Shown piece by piece: positions 52,679 through 63,404 of a stretch of 64,000 bases of DNA. The position numbers and the translations under genes are program-made. The notes under the pieces were generated by a model. The model made no database searches, had not been told where the DNA came from, and saw only the letters and a list, made by a program, of their open reading frames with translations. The stretch's first letter is position 1, and each line of letters begins with the position of its first letter. Origin of the DNA: Sphaerisporangium album (GTDB taxonomy: Bacteria; Actinomycetota; Actinomycetes; Streptosporangiales; Streptosporangiaceae); the NCBI RefSeq assembly GCF_003323745.1, contig NZ_QOIL01000003.1, forward strand, positions 248,001-312,000. Direction: 5' to 3'.

Positions 52679-53578
52679 CTAGAAGACCGACACGTGCACG
52701 TGGTCGTAGTGGTTCGCGGTGACGCCGCCGCGGTCGGACATCTGGCGCCAGCCCGCGCCGGTGCGGATGTCGTAGTAGCGCTGCCGCCAGATGATGTACA
52801 TGATGCCGATCTGGCGGCCGTTCTGGATGCACCACTGGGCGAGGGCGTCGCCCCGGGCCTGCGAGGCGGCGTCGGGCATGCGGCCGCCCGTGCTCATCAT
52901 GAAGTCGCAGGCGCGCCCCTTGCCGTGCTCCCCGGGGTCGCCCGGGCGCATGCACCCGACGCCGAACGGCATCGGGAAGCGCTGCATGATGACGTTCCTG
53001 ATGCTGATCATGCGCGGGGTGAGGCCGCTGCCGGCGTCGGGGGTCTGGAAGCCGAACTTCTTCAGCAGCTCCTCGACCTGCCGCTTCTTGGACTGCAGGT
53101 CCTTGATCTCGTCCTTCAGGTCGGCGATCTTCTTGTCGGCCTGCTTCTTGGCGGCCTTCTGCTCGTCGATCAGCCGGCCGATGCTGGTGATCCGCTGGTT
53201 CTTCTCGTCGGCGAGGTAGGTGACGGTCGCGACCTGGCTGAGGATGGTGTCCGGGTCGCCGCTGAAGGTGAGCACCCTGGGCCCGTCGATGCTGCCGGAC
53301 ATGTACGACTGGGCGTAGAACTGGGCGACCCGCCGCTCGGCGGTGGCCAGGTCGGAGCGGAGCTTCCTGACGCGGTCACCCGCCTTGGCGGCGGCGCGGC
53401 GCGTGTCCTCCAGGCTCTGGATCTCGCCCCGGTACGCCTTCTGCAGGTCCGCGGCCTGCTTGGTGAGCTTGTCGAGCTGCGCCTGGGGACTCGGCTTGGC
53501 CTCGGCGGACGGCATGGCGAGCGCCGAGAACAGCCCGAACAGGGCGGCGGCCAGCCCCGCCACACGGCCTGAACGCAT
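52679..53578 (-). CDS. Secreted coiled-coil protein with ARB_07466-like C-terminal domain
   Basis: 299 residues. Signal peptide (GRVAGLAAALFGLFSALAMPSAEA) to about residue 28; long coiled coils at about 30-100 and 130-180 (QLDKLTKQAADLQKAYRGEI, EQKAAKKQADKKIADLKDEIKDLQSKKRQVEELL); C-terminal domain RFPMPFGVGCMRPGDPGEHGKGRACDFMMSTGG...DALAQWCIQNGRQIGIMYIIWRQRYYDIRTG...HYDHVHVS, in which the Asp and His residues match a metal site seen in this domain of unknown role and in VanY-like peptidases. Similar proteins accompany NlpC/P60 cell-wall enzymes; peptidoglycan association is probable. Confidence 0.8.
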   Translation of the reverse strand: MRSGRVAGLAAALFGLFSALAMPSAEAKPSPQAQLDKLTKQAADLQKAYRGEIQSLEDTRRAAAKAGDRVRKLRSDLATAERRVAQFYAQSYMSGSIDGPRVLTFSGDPDTILSQVATVTYLADEKNQRITSIGRLIDEQKAAKKQADKKIADLKDEIKDLQSKKRQVEELLKKFGFQTPDAGSGLTPRMISIRNVIMQRFPMPFGVGCMRPGDPGEHGKGRACDFMMSTGGRMPDAASQARGDALAQWCIQNGRQIGIMYIIWRQRYYDIRTGAGWRQMSDRGGVTANHYDHVHVSVF

Positions 53579-53962
53579 CAGCCCTCCCACTTCCGGACAC
53601 CCCGAGACTCTAGAAGCCGATCTTCGGAGCCGCCACACGATCGGAAGAAGCTACACACCATTGGCGAACTATCTACCACTTTAGGAAGTTGCAAGAGATC
53701 GGTTTCCGAAGAATTAGGCCCGACCAGATTCCGGACATCTCGTGATTCGCCGGTAGATCATCGGGCACAGCGGCGGAGGGGTGGGACGGGCGACCGATCC
53801 TATCGGCGGCGGCTCGCCGGAGGAGCCGAGTCTTGCCAACCCGGCCAGAACATGATTCGGTCTCAAGCGTCCGGACGGTCGCGTGGAGCCCGTCCCTCCA
53901 CGACCGGACCGGATGGCCGAGCACCCGCCCGATCCGACCGTCCGACCGTAGGAGGCAGGCCC
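53579..53962. other. Intergenic region with divergent promoters
   Basis: An AT-rich segment (53660-53760, with AGTTGCAAGAG and GATTCGCCGG) separates the coiled-coil gene from the aldehyde dehydrogenase gene. Promoters for both are expected here. No further gene or strong repeat is visible. Confidence 0.5.
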
Positions 53963-55399
53963 ATGCTCCAGCACGACCGTCTTTTCATCGGGGGCGACTG
54001 GGTTGCTCCCGCGGGCACCGCGACGATCGACGTCGTCTCCCCCCACACCGAGGAGGTCGTCGGGCGCGTGCCCGACGGCACCCCCGCCGACATGGACCGC
54101 GCGGTCGCCGCCGCCCGCCAGGCCTTCGACGACGGCCCCTGGCCACGGATGACCATGGCCGACCGCGCCGAGGTGGTCGGAAGGCTGGCCGCCCTGTACG
54201 CCGCCCGCCAGGCCGAGCTGGCGGAGCTGATCACCCTGGAGATGGGCTCCCCCATCACGTTCTCGCAGATGGCCCAGGCCCCGCAGCCGCTCGGCATGCT
54301 CCAGTACTTCAGCGAGCTGGGGAAGACGTTCGCGGTCGAGGACGAGCGCCCCGGCGTCTTCGGCCCGGTGGTCGTGCGGCGCGAGCCGGTCGGCGTGGTC
54401 GCCGCCATCGTGCCGTGGAACGTCCCGCAGTTCGTGATCATGACCAAGCTCGCGCCCGCGCTGATCGCCGGCTGCACGGTCGTCGTCAAGCCCGCGCCCG
54501 AGACGCCGCTGGACTCCTACCTGCTCGCCGAGATGATCAAGGAGGCGGGCGTCCCCGACGGCGTGGTGAACATCGTCGCCGCGGGCCGCGAGGCGGGCGA
54601 GCACCTCGTCGCGCACCCCGGCGTCGACAAGGTGGCCTTCACCGGCTCGACGGCCGCCGGTCGCCGCATCGGGGCCATCTGCGGCGAGCGGCTCAAGCGG
54701 TGCAGCCTGGAGCTCGGAGGCAAGTCGGCGGCGATCATCCTGGACGACTGCGACCTCTCCGCCGCCATGGGCTTCCTGTCCATCGCGTCCCTGATGAACA
54801 ACGGGCAGGCGTGCGTGGCGCAGACGCGCATCCTCGCCTCCTCCTCTCGGTACGACGAGGTCGTCCAGGCGGTCTCCGACATGGTCGCCGGCCAGCGCGT
54901 GGGAGACCCGGCCGACCCGTCCACCGGCATCGGCCCGCTGGTCGCCCGGCGGCAGCAGGAGCGCGTGGAGGGCTACATCAGGGCCGGCATCGACGAGGGC
55001 GCCAAGCCGGTCGTCGGCGGCCTCGACCGTCCGCGCGACCGTGGCTGGTACGTCGCCCCGACCGTCTTCGCCGGCGTCTCCAACGACATGCGCATCGCCC
55101 GGGAGGAGATCTTCGGCCCCGTGCTGTCGGTGATCCCTTACACCGACGAGGAGGACGCGGTCCGCATCGCCAACGACAGCGACTACGGGCTGTCCGGCTC
55201 GGTCTGGACGGCCGACACCGAGCACGGCATGGACATCGCCCGCCGCGTCCGCACCGGCACCTACGGCGTGAACATGATGAACACCATGGACCCGTCCACC
55301 CCGTTCGGCGGCTACAAGGCCAGCGGCATCGGCCGCGAACTCGGCCCCGAGGGCCTCGCCGCCTACCTGGAGTACAAGTCCATCGCCCGGCTGGGCTAG
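53963..55399 (+). CDS. Aldehyde dehydrogenase (NAD(P)-dependent)
   Basis: 478 residues, standard length. VPWNVPQFVIMTKLAPAL, ELGGKSAAIILDD with catalytic base Glu, FTGSTAAGRRI (cofactor), and NNGQACVAQTR with catalytic Cys are intact, as is the closing EEIFGPVLSVIPY. GGAGGCAG lies ahead of ATG. Substrate unknown; it is convergent with ackA, with two hairpins between them. Confidence 0.93.
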   Translation: MLQHDRLFIGGDWVAPAGTATIDVVSPHTEEVVGRVPDGTPADMDRAVAAARQAFDDGPWPRMTMADRAEVVGRLAALYAARQAELAELITLEMGSPITFSQMAQAPQPLGMLQYFSELGKTFAVEDERPGVFGPVVVRREPVGVVAAIVPWNVPQFVIMTKLAPALIAGCTVVVKPAPETPLDSYLLAEMIKEAGVPDGVVNIVAAGREAGEHLVAHPGVDKVAFTGSTAAGRRIGAICGERLKRCSLELGGKSAAIILDDCDLSAAMGFLSIASLMNNGQACVAQTRILASSSRYDEVVQAVSDMVAGQRVGDPADPSTGIGPLVARRQQERVEGYIRAGIDEGAKPVVGGLDRPRDRGWYVAPTVFAGVSNDMRIAREEIFGPVLSVIPYTDEEDAVRIANDSDYGLSGSVWTADTEHGMDIARRVRTGTYGVNMMNTMDPSTPFGGYKASGIGRELGPEGLAAYLEYKSIARLG

Positions 55400-55417
55400 C
55401 GCGAGAACCCCCCACAC

Positions 55418-55453
55418 GGCCGTCGGCGGCGCCTGCCGGCGCGGCCGACGGCC
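55418..55453 (+). terminator. Terminator after the aldehyde dehydrogenase gene
   Basis: GGCCGTCGGC (55418-55427) pairs with GCCGACGGCC (55444-55453) over 10 bp; the 16-base centre can fold into a further small stem (GCGCC/GGCGC). It starts 18 bp past the stop. Confidence 0.75.
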
Positions 55454-55515
55454 CGTGGAGTGAGGACGTGCGACATCGCCCCCGTCAGGAGAGGGGCCGC
55501 GGGCTCTCCTGGTGG

Positions 55516-55547
55516 ATGTCGTACCTCCTTTTGGAGGTAGACGACAT
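55516..55547. terminator. Terminator at the 3' end of ackA, facing both genes
   Basis: TGTCGT-ACCTCC pairs with GGAGGT and, after a 2-base bulge, ACGACA, around TTTT. It ends next to the ackA stop codon and lies between convergent genes, so it can stop both. Confidence 0.7.
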
Positions 55548-56675
55548 TTATTGGGGTTTGGTTCGCGCCACTACGGCGGAGGTTTCCAGGGCGATCTCCA
55601 GTTCCTCGTCGGTCGGCACTACGGCGACCGAGACGGCGGAGTCGTCGGTGGAGATGATCCGGGTGCCCCTGGCGGATACGTTGCGCAGTGGGTCCAGCCG
55701 GATGCCGAGCGGCTGCAGCCCGGCGAGCACGGTGCTCCTGACCAGCGAGGAGTTCTCGCCGACCCCGCCGGTGAAGGCGATCACGTCGACCCGTCCGAGC
55801 ACGGCGCAGTAGGCGCCGATGTACTTGCGCAGCCGGTGGCAGTACACGTTGTAGGCCAGCACGGCGTCCTGATCGCCCGCCTCGACCCGCGCGATGACCG
55901 CGCGCATGTCGTTGTCGCCGCACAGCCCGAGCAGCCCGCTGCGCCGGAAAAGCATGGCCTCGACCTGGTCCGGGCTCATCCCTGCGCGGATCAGCACGAA
56001 GATCACAGCCGGGTCGATGTCGCCGGAGCGGGTGCCCATGACCAGCCCCTCCAGCGGCGTCATGCCCATGGAGGTGTCGACGCACCGCCCGGCGGCGACC
56101 GCCGAGGCGCTGGCGCCGTTGCCGAGGTGCAGGACGATCACGTTCGCGGTGTCCGGCTGGCCGACCAGCCGGGCGGCCACGCGGGACACGTAGGCCGTCG
56201 AGGTGCCGTGGAAGCCGTACCGGCGCACGTCGTAGAGCTCGGCGACCTCGCGGTCGATGGCGTAGGTGCGGGCGGCGGGCGGGATCGTGCTGTGGAAGGC
56301 GGTGTCGAAGACGGCGACCTGCGGGACGTCCGGCCGCCACCGCCGCGCCCACTCGATTCCGGCCAGGTTCGCGGGGTTGTGGAGGGGCGCGAGCGGGACG
56401 GCCTCCTCGATCTGCTTGATCACGTCGTCGGTGATCAGCGCGGGCCCGCTGAACCGCGGGCCGCCGTGCACCACGCGGTGGCCGATCGCGGTGATGGCGG
56501 CGGACTCCGTGGCGACGGCCTGCGCCACCCGGCTCAGCGCGGCCTCGTGGTCGGGGACGTCCGAGCCGGGCTCGCCGATGCGCTCGATCTTGGCGCCCTT
56601 CGCGCGTGTCGGCCCCTCCACGTCGATGAGCTGGTACTTCACCGACGACGAGCCCGAGTTCAGCACGAGGATCAT
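55548..56675 (-). CDS. ackA: Acetate kinase
   Basis: 375 residues. ILVLNSGSSSVKYQLID (phosphate loop), RVVHGGPRFSGP, VFDTAFHSTIPPAARTYAI, RRYGFHGTSTAYVS, HLGNGASASAV, GMTPLEGLVMGTRSGDIDPAV and FTGGVGENSS are the family motifs and all look intact. It makes acetyl phosphate and ADP from acetate and ATP or the reverse. Its usual partner phosphate acetyltransferase is not present in the window. The start overlaps the stop of the hydrolase gene upstream by 4 bp, so they form an operon. Confidence 0.96.
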   Translation of the reverse strand: MILVLNSGSSSVKYQLIDVEGPTRAKGAKIERIGEPGSDVPDHEAALSRVAQAVATESAAITAIGHRVVHGGPRFSGPALITDDVIKQIEEAVPLAPLHNPANLAGIEWARRWRPDVPQVAVFDTAFHSTIPPAARTYAIDREVAELYDVRRYGFHGTSTAYVSRVAARLVGQPDTANVIVLHLGNGASASAVAAGRCVDTSMGMTPLEGLVMGTRSGDIDPAVIFVLIRAGMSPDQVEAMLFRRSGLLGLCGDNDMRAVIARVEAGDQDAVLAYNVYCHRLRKYIGAYCAVLGRVDVIAFTGGVGENSSLVRSTVLAGLQPLGIRLDPLRNVSARGTRIISTDDSAVSVAVVPTDEELEIALETSAVVARTKPQ

Positions 56676-57445
56676 CGGTCCACCTCGCGGGCGGGGCTCA
56701 GGCGGGAGATCCACCGGCCGATGCGCCGGACCAGGTCGGGGGTGGCGGCCGACTCGGCGTGGCCGTACCCCGGCTCGATCCACAGCTCCTTGGGCTCGCG
56801 GGCGGCCTCGAAGAGCTGGTGGGCGTGCTCCAGGGGGAAGAAGTGGTCGGCGTCGCCGTGGACGATGAGCAGCGGGGCCGGCGAGACGCGCGCGACGGCC
56901 TCGTGCGGGGCGAGCGGCACCGGGTCCCACGAGGTGGAGCGGATGCGCGTGCGCTTGGCCAGGCGCGCGGCCAGCCGTCCCGGCGCCTTCTCGATGGCCC
57001 AGTGGACCTGCCGCATCGGCCGCGTGCCCCGGTAGTACCAGCGGGCCGGGCCGCTCACCGCGACGACGGCGTCCGTCCCGCCGTGCAGGGCCGCGTGGCG
57101 TACGGCGACGGCGGCGCCCATCGAGAAGCCCACGGTGGCGACCCGCGCGTAGCCGACGGAACGAGCGTGGACGACGGCGGCGTCCATGTCCAGCACCTCG
57201 GCGTCGCCGACCGTGGAGAGCCCGCCGGATCTGCCGTGCCCGCGGAAGTCGAACGCCACCACGCCTCCGAAGCCGCTCAGCACATGCGCGATGCGCCGGG
57301 TCGTGGGCTCGCGCCAGGAGCCGGTGAAGCCGTGGGCGAGGACGATGCCGAGACCCGCGTCGCCGCGCGAGGGGGTGTGCGCCGCGTCGATCCGCACACC
57401 GTCCTTCGTCATCAGCGTCGCGGAGAAGGTTGCGGCGAGTGGCAT
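56672..57445 (-). CDS. Alpha/beta hydrolase, esterase-like
   Basis: 257 residues. Nucleophile elbow VGFSMGAAVAVRHAA, oxyanion HGFTGS, acid Asp in VHGDADHFFPLEHAHQLF and catalytic His in PGYGHAES are intact. The N-terminus (TLMTKDGVRIDAAHTPS) is typical of cytoplasmic serine hydrolases. Substrate unknown. It is coupled by a 4-bp overlap to ackA, which is not a known pairing with an obvious pathway. Confidence 0.88.
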   Translation of the reverse strand: MPLAATFSATLMTKDGVRIDAAHTPSRGDAGLGIVLAHGFTGSWREPTTRRIAHVLSGFGGVVAFDFRGHGRSGGLSTVGDAEVLDMDAAVVHARSVGYARVATVGFSMGAAVAVRHAALHGGTDAVVAVSGPARWYYRGTRPMRQVHWAIEKAPGRLAARLAKRTRIRSTSWDPVPLAPHEAVARVSPAPLLIVHGDADHFFPLEHAHQLFEAAREPKELWIEPGYGHAESAATPDLVRRIGRWISRLSPAREVDR

Positions 57446-57935
57446 GGGATGAGCTTATGCGCGACCATCTCCGCGCAGGAGACCCGGTCGGCGGGGGGCG
57501 GCATGGCCGTCCGCGTCTCCGCCTTCGCCGAGATCGGCATGACCAGCCCCGCCGCGAAGGCGGTCACGACCAGTGCCCATACGGCGAGACGGCATCGTCC
57601 GCCCATGTGCCGCCTGCACGCGAACAGGCCGAATGATTCGGCGACCTGTTCGGCGGCGGCGAATCGCGTCTGTCCTTCGTCCAGCATGCCGACTGTCTTC
57701 CCGGGGCCGGGGGTGTTAGTCGCGCGTGCTCTTTCCTTGACCATGAACGCGCGGGCGGATGGTGTCCGAATCCGGACATTCGGCCTGGTCATCGGGGGAG
57801 GCACCGATTTGTGAAATCTGTGCGAATTGTCCGGCCCTGCGCGGCCCCGGCGCATGGTGGTGACGACGATCAACTAAAATGGTACGGGCCGCAGAGTCCG
57901 CGGCCGGCCTCCACGAACCAGAGCGAGACTCCATC

Positions 57936-59789
<1,854 letters not shown>

Positions 59790-59806
59790 TCCCGCTCTCC
59801 CCGCGA

Positions 59807-59847
59807 AGCAGAAGGGCCCCTCCCGGCAGGGAAGGGGCCCTTCTGCT
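59807..59847. terminator. Terminator between typA and the GH16 gene
   Basis: Arms 59807-59821 and 59833-59847 form a perfect 15-bp stem around an 11-base loop. It lies 18 bp after typA and 19 bp before the 3' end of the convergent glucanase gene. Confidence 0.85.
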
Positions 59848-59865
59848 CGCTTCAGGACACGCCGG

Positions 59866-61122
59866 TCAGCTACGCGTCCACTTCTGGTTGGCGGCGCCGC
59901 TGCAGTCCCAGATCTGCAGCCGGGTGCCGTTGGCGGAGCTGCCGCCGGTGGCGTCGAGGCACTTGTTGGCCTGCGGGTTGACGATCTGCCCGGTGCCGGT
60001 GTTGTAGGTCCACTTCTGGGCGCCGGTGCCGTTGCAGTCGTACAGCTGCACCTTCGCGCCGTTGGCCGTGGAGGCGGCGGTGACGTCGAGGCACTTGCCG
60101 AGGGCGCGCACCGAGCCGTCGCTGTTCCAGGCCCAGCTCTGCGCGGTGGTGCCGTTGCAGTCCCAGAGCTGGACGGCCGTGCCGTTGGCGGGGTTGGCGC
60201 CGGCCACGTCGACGCACTTGCCGCCGATCCCGGTGATCTGGCCGCTGGGGCCGGGGCCGCCGGTGGGCGAGGCGTAGACGCGGACGTAGTCGACGGTCAG
60301 GGTCTGCGGGAAGGTGGTGGAGCCGTCGGGGTAGCCGGGCCAGTACCCGCCGACCGCCAGGTTCATGATCATGAAGAACGGGTGGTCGAAGACCCAGCGG
60401 TTGCCGCCGAGGTCGGCCGGCGTCCGGCGCTGGTACTCGTTGCCGTCGACGTACCAGATGATCAGGTTGGGCGACCAGTCGACGGCGAAGGTGTGGAACG
60501 CGTCGGCGAACGCGCCGCTGATCGAGTACGGGGCGCCGATGCCTCCGCCTCCGGAGTAGCCGGGGCCGTGGATCGTGCCGTGGACGGTGCTGGGCTCGCG
60601 GCCGATGTTCTCCATGATGTCGATCTCGCCGCTGTTGGGCCAGCCGACCGACCCGATGTCGTTGCCGAGCATCCAGAAGGCGGGCCAGATGCCCTGGCCG
60701 CGCGGCAGCTTCATGCGCGCCTCGAAGCGTCCGTAGGCCCGGGTGAAGGTGGCCGAGGTGAGGAGGCGGGCGGAGGTGTACTGGCAGGTGCCGTAGTGGC
60801 ACTGGTAGTTGGAAGGGTTCTCCCGGCGGGCGGTGATCACCAGGTTGCCGGCGCCGTCCATGGCGGCGTTGCGGGTGCTGTTGGTGTAGTACTGCTGCTC
60901 GTTGTTGCCCCAGCCGCTGCCGCCGATGTCGAAGCGCCACTTCGACTGGTCGACGGCACTGCCGGAAGCTCCGTTGAACTCGTCGGACCAGACGAGCGGG
61001 CCGGGGGCGGGGGCGGCGCTGGCCGTGCCGCTCATGGGGACGAGCAGCGCCAGCACCGCGACTAGAGCGGCACCGATGGAGAGCAACGTTCTGGAACTGG
61101 GGGGGCGGACCATACGGGTCAC
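59866..61122 (-). CDS. Secreted GH16 beta-1,3-glucanase with C-terminal ricin-B lectin (CBM13)
   Basis: 418 residues. A signal peptide (SIGAALVAVLALLVPMSGTASA) precedes a GH16 domain with SGEIDIMENIG (catalytic Glu166 and Glu171, Asp168). The last 125 residues form a beta-trefoil of three QxW repeats (AVQLWDCNGTTAQSWAW, KVQLYDCNGTGAQKWTY, RLQIWDCSGAANQKWT). It should cleave beta-1,3 or mixed-linkage glucans (laminarin, fungal wall). A CelR/CebR-like palindrome lies upstream. Confidence 0.95.
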   Translation of the reverse strand: MTRMVRPPSSRTLLSIGAALVAVLALLVPMSGTASAAPAPGPLVWSDEFNGASGSAVDQSKWRFDIGGSGWGNNEQQYYTNSTRNAAMDGAGNLVITARRENPSNYQCHYGTCQYTSARLLTSATFTRAYGRFEARMKLPRGQGIWPAFWMLGNDIGSVGWPNSGEIDIMENIGREPSTVHGTIHGPGYSGGGGIGAPYSISGAFADAFHTFAVDWSPNLIIWYVDGNEYQRRTPADLGGNRWVFDHPFFMIMNLAVGGYWPGYPDGSTTFPQTLTVDYVRVYASPTGGPGPSGQITGIGGKCVDVAGANPANGTAVQLWDCNGTTAQSWAWNSDGSVRALGKCLDVTAASTANGAKVQLYDCNGTGAQKWTYNTGTGQIVNPQANKCLDATGGSSANGTRLQIWDCSGAANQKWTRS

Positions 61123-61184
61123 CTCATCGGATCCGTGGATGTAGCTTTACGGAAACCTTCCGGCAACATTAATGTCCCTGTCAA

Positions 61185-61196
61185 GAGAGCGCTCTC
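61185..61196. promoter_or_regulatory. LacI-type palindrome GAGAGCGCTCTC before the glucanase gene
   Basis: This perfect 12-bp palindrome, with GAGCGCTC at its core, resembles the CebR/CelR boxes (TGGGAGCGCTCCCA) that control cellulase and glucanase genes in actinomycetes. It lies 63 bp upstream of the GH16 start. The regulator is not encoded in this window so far as I can tell. Confidence 0.8.
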
Positions 61197-61256
61197 ATCA
61201 AATTACACGGACCTCGCCGACGGCACGGGATGTCCGTGTATCGGTGGAGCATGCCC

Positions 61257-62144
61257 TCAGGAGCGCTTGTGCTCCTGGTCGGCGGCCTCGCCCGCGTACC
61301 GCTTTCCGGCGGCGAGCTCACGGTCGCCGTACAGCTCGGAGACGGTCACGAAGGTGTAGCCCTTGTCCGAGAGCTCGCGCAGCAGGCGGGGGACGGCCTC
61401 GACGGTGGTCCTGTGGATGTCGTGCATCAGCACGATCGAGCCGGGCTTGGCCTCCGAGGCTCGGCGGGCGATGAGAGCGCTGTCCTTGTCGCGCCAGTCC
61501 AGGGTGTCGACGTCCCACAGGATCTGCGCGAGGCCGGTGCTCCGGGTGACGTCCTCGACCTTGCCGTCCGTGGCGCCGTAGGGCGGGCGCATCAGCCGCA
61601 TCGTGACGCCCGTGACGGCCTTCACCGACTCCTGGGTGCGTTCGAGCTGGCCCGAGAGCGCCTCGCGCGACAGGGACGGCAGCGAGGGGTGGTCCCAGGA
61701 ATGATTGCCGAGCTCGTGGCCCTCGGAGACCATGCGCCGCAGGTAGGACCGCGTCACGGGGGTGACCATCTGCCCGACCACGAAGAACGTCGCCTTCGCG
61801 TGGTACTCGGCGAGCGTGTCGAGCACCTTGCCGGTGTAGTCGAAGGGCCCGTCGTCGAAGGTCAGCGCCACGCACTTGACCCGCTCGCAGCGGATCGACC
61901 TGCGGTGCGGCGCCACGACCGGTCGGGCGCCCGGCCAGCCGGGCTGCTGCGCGATCACCCGCAGCGCCACGAGCGCGGGGTCGACGGCCGCGCGGACCGG
62001 CGCGGACGTACGGACACGGACGACCTCATGTCTCTGGCTCCTCCGGATCGGTGCGGACACCTCTCCGCATCCCGACAGGACCAGCGCCATCGAGAGCGAG
62101 AGCGGAAACGACAGCCACAGCACTCCAGCCCGACATCCAGCCAC
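61257..62144 (-). CDS. Polysaccharide deacetylase (NodB type) lipoprotein
   Basis: 295 residues. The N-terminal signal and lipobox MALVLSGCGE anchor it to the membrane. The NodB domain has ALTFDDGP (Asp pair), HELGNHSWDHPSL (His-x3-His metal site), MRPPYGATD and IVLMHDIHR (catalytic His). It removes N-acetyl groups from peptidoglycan, chitin or other polymers at the surface. It lies behind the glucanase gene in the same direction but with its own upstream region. Confidence 0.93.
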   Translation of the reverse strand: MAGCRAGVLWLSFPLSLSMALVLSGCGEVSAPIRRSQRHEVVRVRTSAPVRAAVDPALVALRVIAQQPGWPGARPVVAPHRRSIRCERVKCVALTFDDGPFDYTGKVLDTLAEYHAKATFFVVGQMVTPVTRSYLRRMVSEGHELGNHSWDHPSLPSLSREALSGQLERTQESVKAVTGVTMRLMRPPYGATDGKVEDVTRSTGLAQILWDVDTLDWRDKDSALIARRASEAKPGSIVLMHDIHRTTVEAVPRLLRELSDKGYTFVTVSELYGDRELAAGKRYAGEAADQEHKRS

Positions 62145-62174
62145 CGCACGCTCCCCCCGAAACAGCGGCGGGGG

Positions 62175-62480
62175 TCACGGATACCTTTCGGCCGTTTCCC
62201 CCCGCAGAGTCTTTGCCAGCTCCTCCCACCAGGGAGGAATCTCGGCGTGCAACTCCGCGTAACGACGTGCCACCCGAATGGCACATCCGACCGGATCTGT
62301 ACCCAGGTGGCGACGTTTCACCACACCCTCCTGCCAACGGTAAAAGCCATCACGAAACGTGACGACCAGCCCGATCCACACAGAAAGGATGGCGTCGTCG
62401 CACACCACGTACGCGTCGGTGACTCCCAGCCCCTCGAGCTCAACGCGCAGCTTCGCCATGGCCGCGCGGCAGTCGGTCAC
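62175..62480 (-). CDS. Small conserved actinomycete protein of unknown function
   Basis: 101 residues from GTG. AMAKLRVELEGLGVTDAYVVCDDAILSVWIGLVVTFRDGFYRWQEG...CAIRVARRYAELHAEIP resembles a small family often encoded beside XRE-type regulators in actinomycetes (recalled, not checked). No signal or membrane segment. Longer upstream starts would add an Arg/Pro-rich leader and are unlikely. Confidence 0.75.
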   Translation of the reverse strand: MTDCRAAMAKLRVELEGLGVTDAYVVCDDAILSVWIGLVVTFRDGFYRWQEGVVKRRHLGTDPVGCAIRVARRYAELHAEIPPWWEELAKTLRGETAERYP

Positions 62481-62735
62481 CCGTCCACCCCCCGGGCGAC
62501 CGCCGGCCGGACAGGGGCGCGGCCGCGGATCCGGCCGGGTGGATGACTCTTCAGCGCAGACACAACGATGATGTACCCGTATGCGACGCTCCTTTGCACC
62601 ACCGTGAGCGAGACGTGATGTGTCCGTGAAATAAAGACTCCGAACACCGCCCCCGCCCCGGCGCGGCCACGAACACAGACTCTCAGGCGCCCCGAACCGC
62701 CGCGCCGGAGGCGCGGCCATAAACACAGCCATGTA

Positions 62736-63320
62736 CTAGCTCTGGTCGGGGGTCTGGCGGGGTTCGGTGACGACCATGATGAACCGCAGCCGGCCGTCGG
62801 TCTCGTTGGCGTAGCGGTGGGGCCGGTCGGCGCTGAACAGCACCGCCTCGTTGAGCCCGACGACGTGACGGCTGCCGTACACCGACAGGGTCAGGTCGCC
62901 CTCCAGGACCGTCAGCATCTCCCGCGTGCCGGCCGGGTGGGCGTCGCCGTCGTGGTACTCCCCCGGCGCGAGCGTCCAGTCCCACATCTCCAGGATCGCC
63001 GGGGCGTCGGAGCCCACGAGCAGCCGCGCGGAACCGCCCTGGTCGCTGCGCCAGAGCGTGACGACGTCGGAGGCGTGCACCACGCGGACGACCGGCGTGT
63101 CCGACACCTCGACCAGGCGGGCGACCGTGACGCCGAGGGCGTCGGCGATGCGGGTGAGCGTCGTCACGCTGGGGTTGGTGCGGCACTGCTCGATCTGGAC
63201 GAGCATGCCCCGGCTCACCCCCGACCGGGCGGCGAGCGCGTCGAGGGTCATGCCCCGGTGGGCGCGCTGGGCGCGGACGTTGCTGGCGATCGCCGCCGTG
63301 ATTGTCTCCGGATCCGGCAT
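62736..63320 (-). CDS. XRE-cupin transcriptional regulator
   Basis: 194 residues. The N-terminal XRE helix-turn-helix is RGMTLDALAARSGVSRGMLVQIEQCRTNPSVTTLTRIADALGV, and the C-terminal cupin has PGEYHDGDAHPAGTREMLTVLEGDLTLSV. Such proteins sense small molecules with the cupin. It is divergent from the DMT permease, with an inverted repeat between the two, and probably controls it. Confidence 0.92.
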   Translation of the reverse strand: MPDPETITAAIASNVRAQRAHRGMTLDALAARSGVSRGMLVQIEQCRTNPSVTTLTRIADALGVTVARLVEVSDTPVVRVVHASDVVTLWRSDQGGSARLLVGSDAPAILEMWDWTLAPGEYHDGDAHPAGTREMLTVLEGDLTLSVYGSRHVVGLNEAVLFSADRPHRYANETDGRLRFIMVVTEPRQTPDQS

Positions 63321-63366
63321 GAGTGCAGTCTAGTGACAGTTGTGTGCAATGGATTAGTCCCAATAT

Positions 63367-63385
63367 ATTGCACTAACAGTGCAAT
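63367..63385. promoter_or_regulatory. Operator ATTGCAC-N5-GTGCAAT
   Basis: A perfect 7-bp inverted repeat with a 5-base spacer (TAACA), 47 bp upstream of the XRE-cupin start and 19 bp before the permease start; a further half-site, GTGCAAT, occurs near 63345. It is the likely target of the XRE-cupin regulator. Confidence 0.8.
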
Positions 63386-63404
63386 CCGATGGAGGTGACC
63401 CGCA

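Noticed and set aside
57412-57873. Minus-strand frame with one hydrophobic segment upstream of the hydrolase gene
   Set aside because: It contains a possible membrane helix (LAVWALVVTAFAAGLVMP), but it overlaps the hydrolase start, has no clear ribosome site and the rest lacks codon bias. A small membrane protein is possible but not supported enough.
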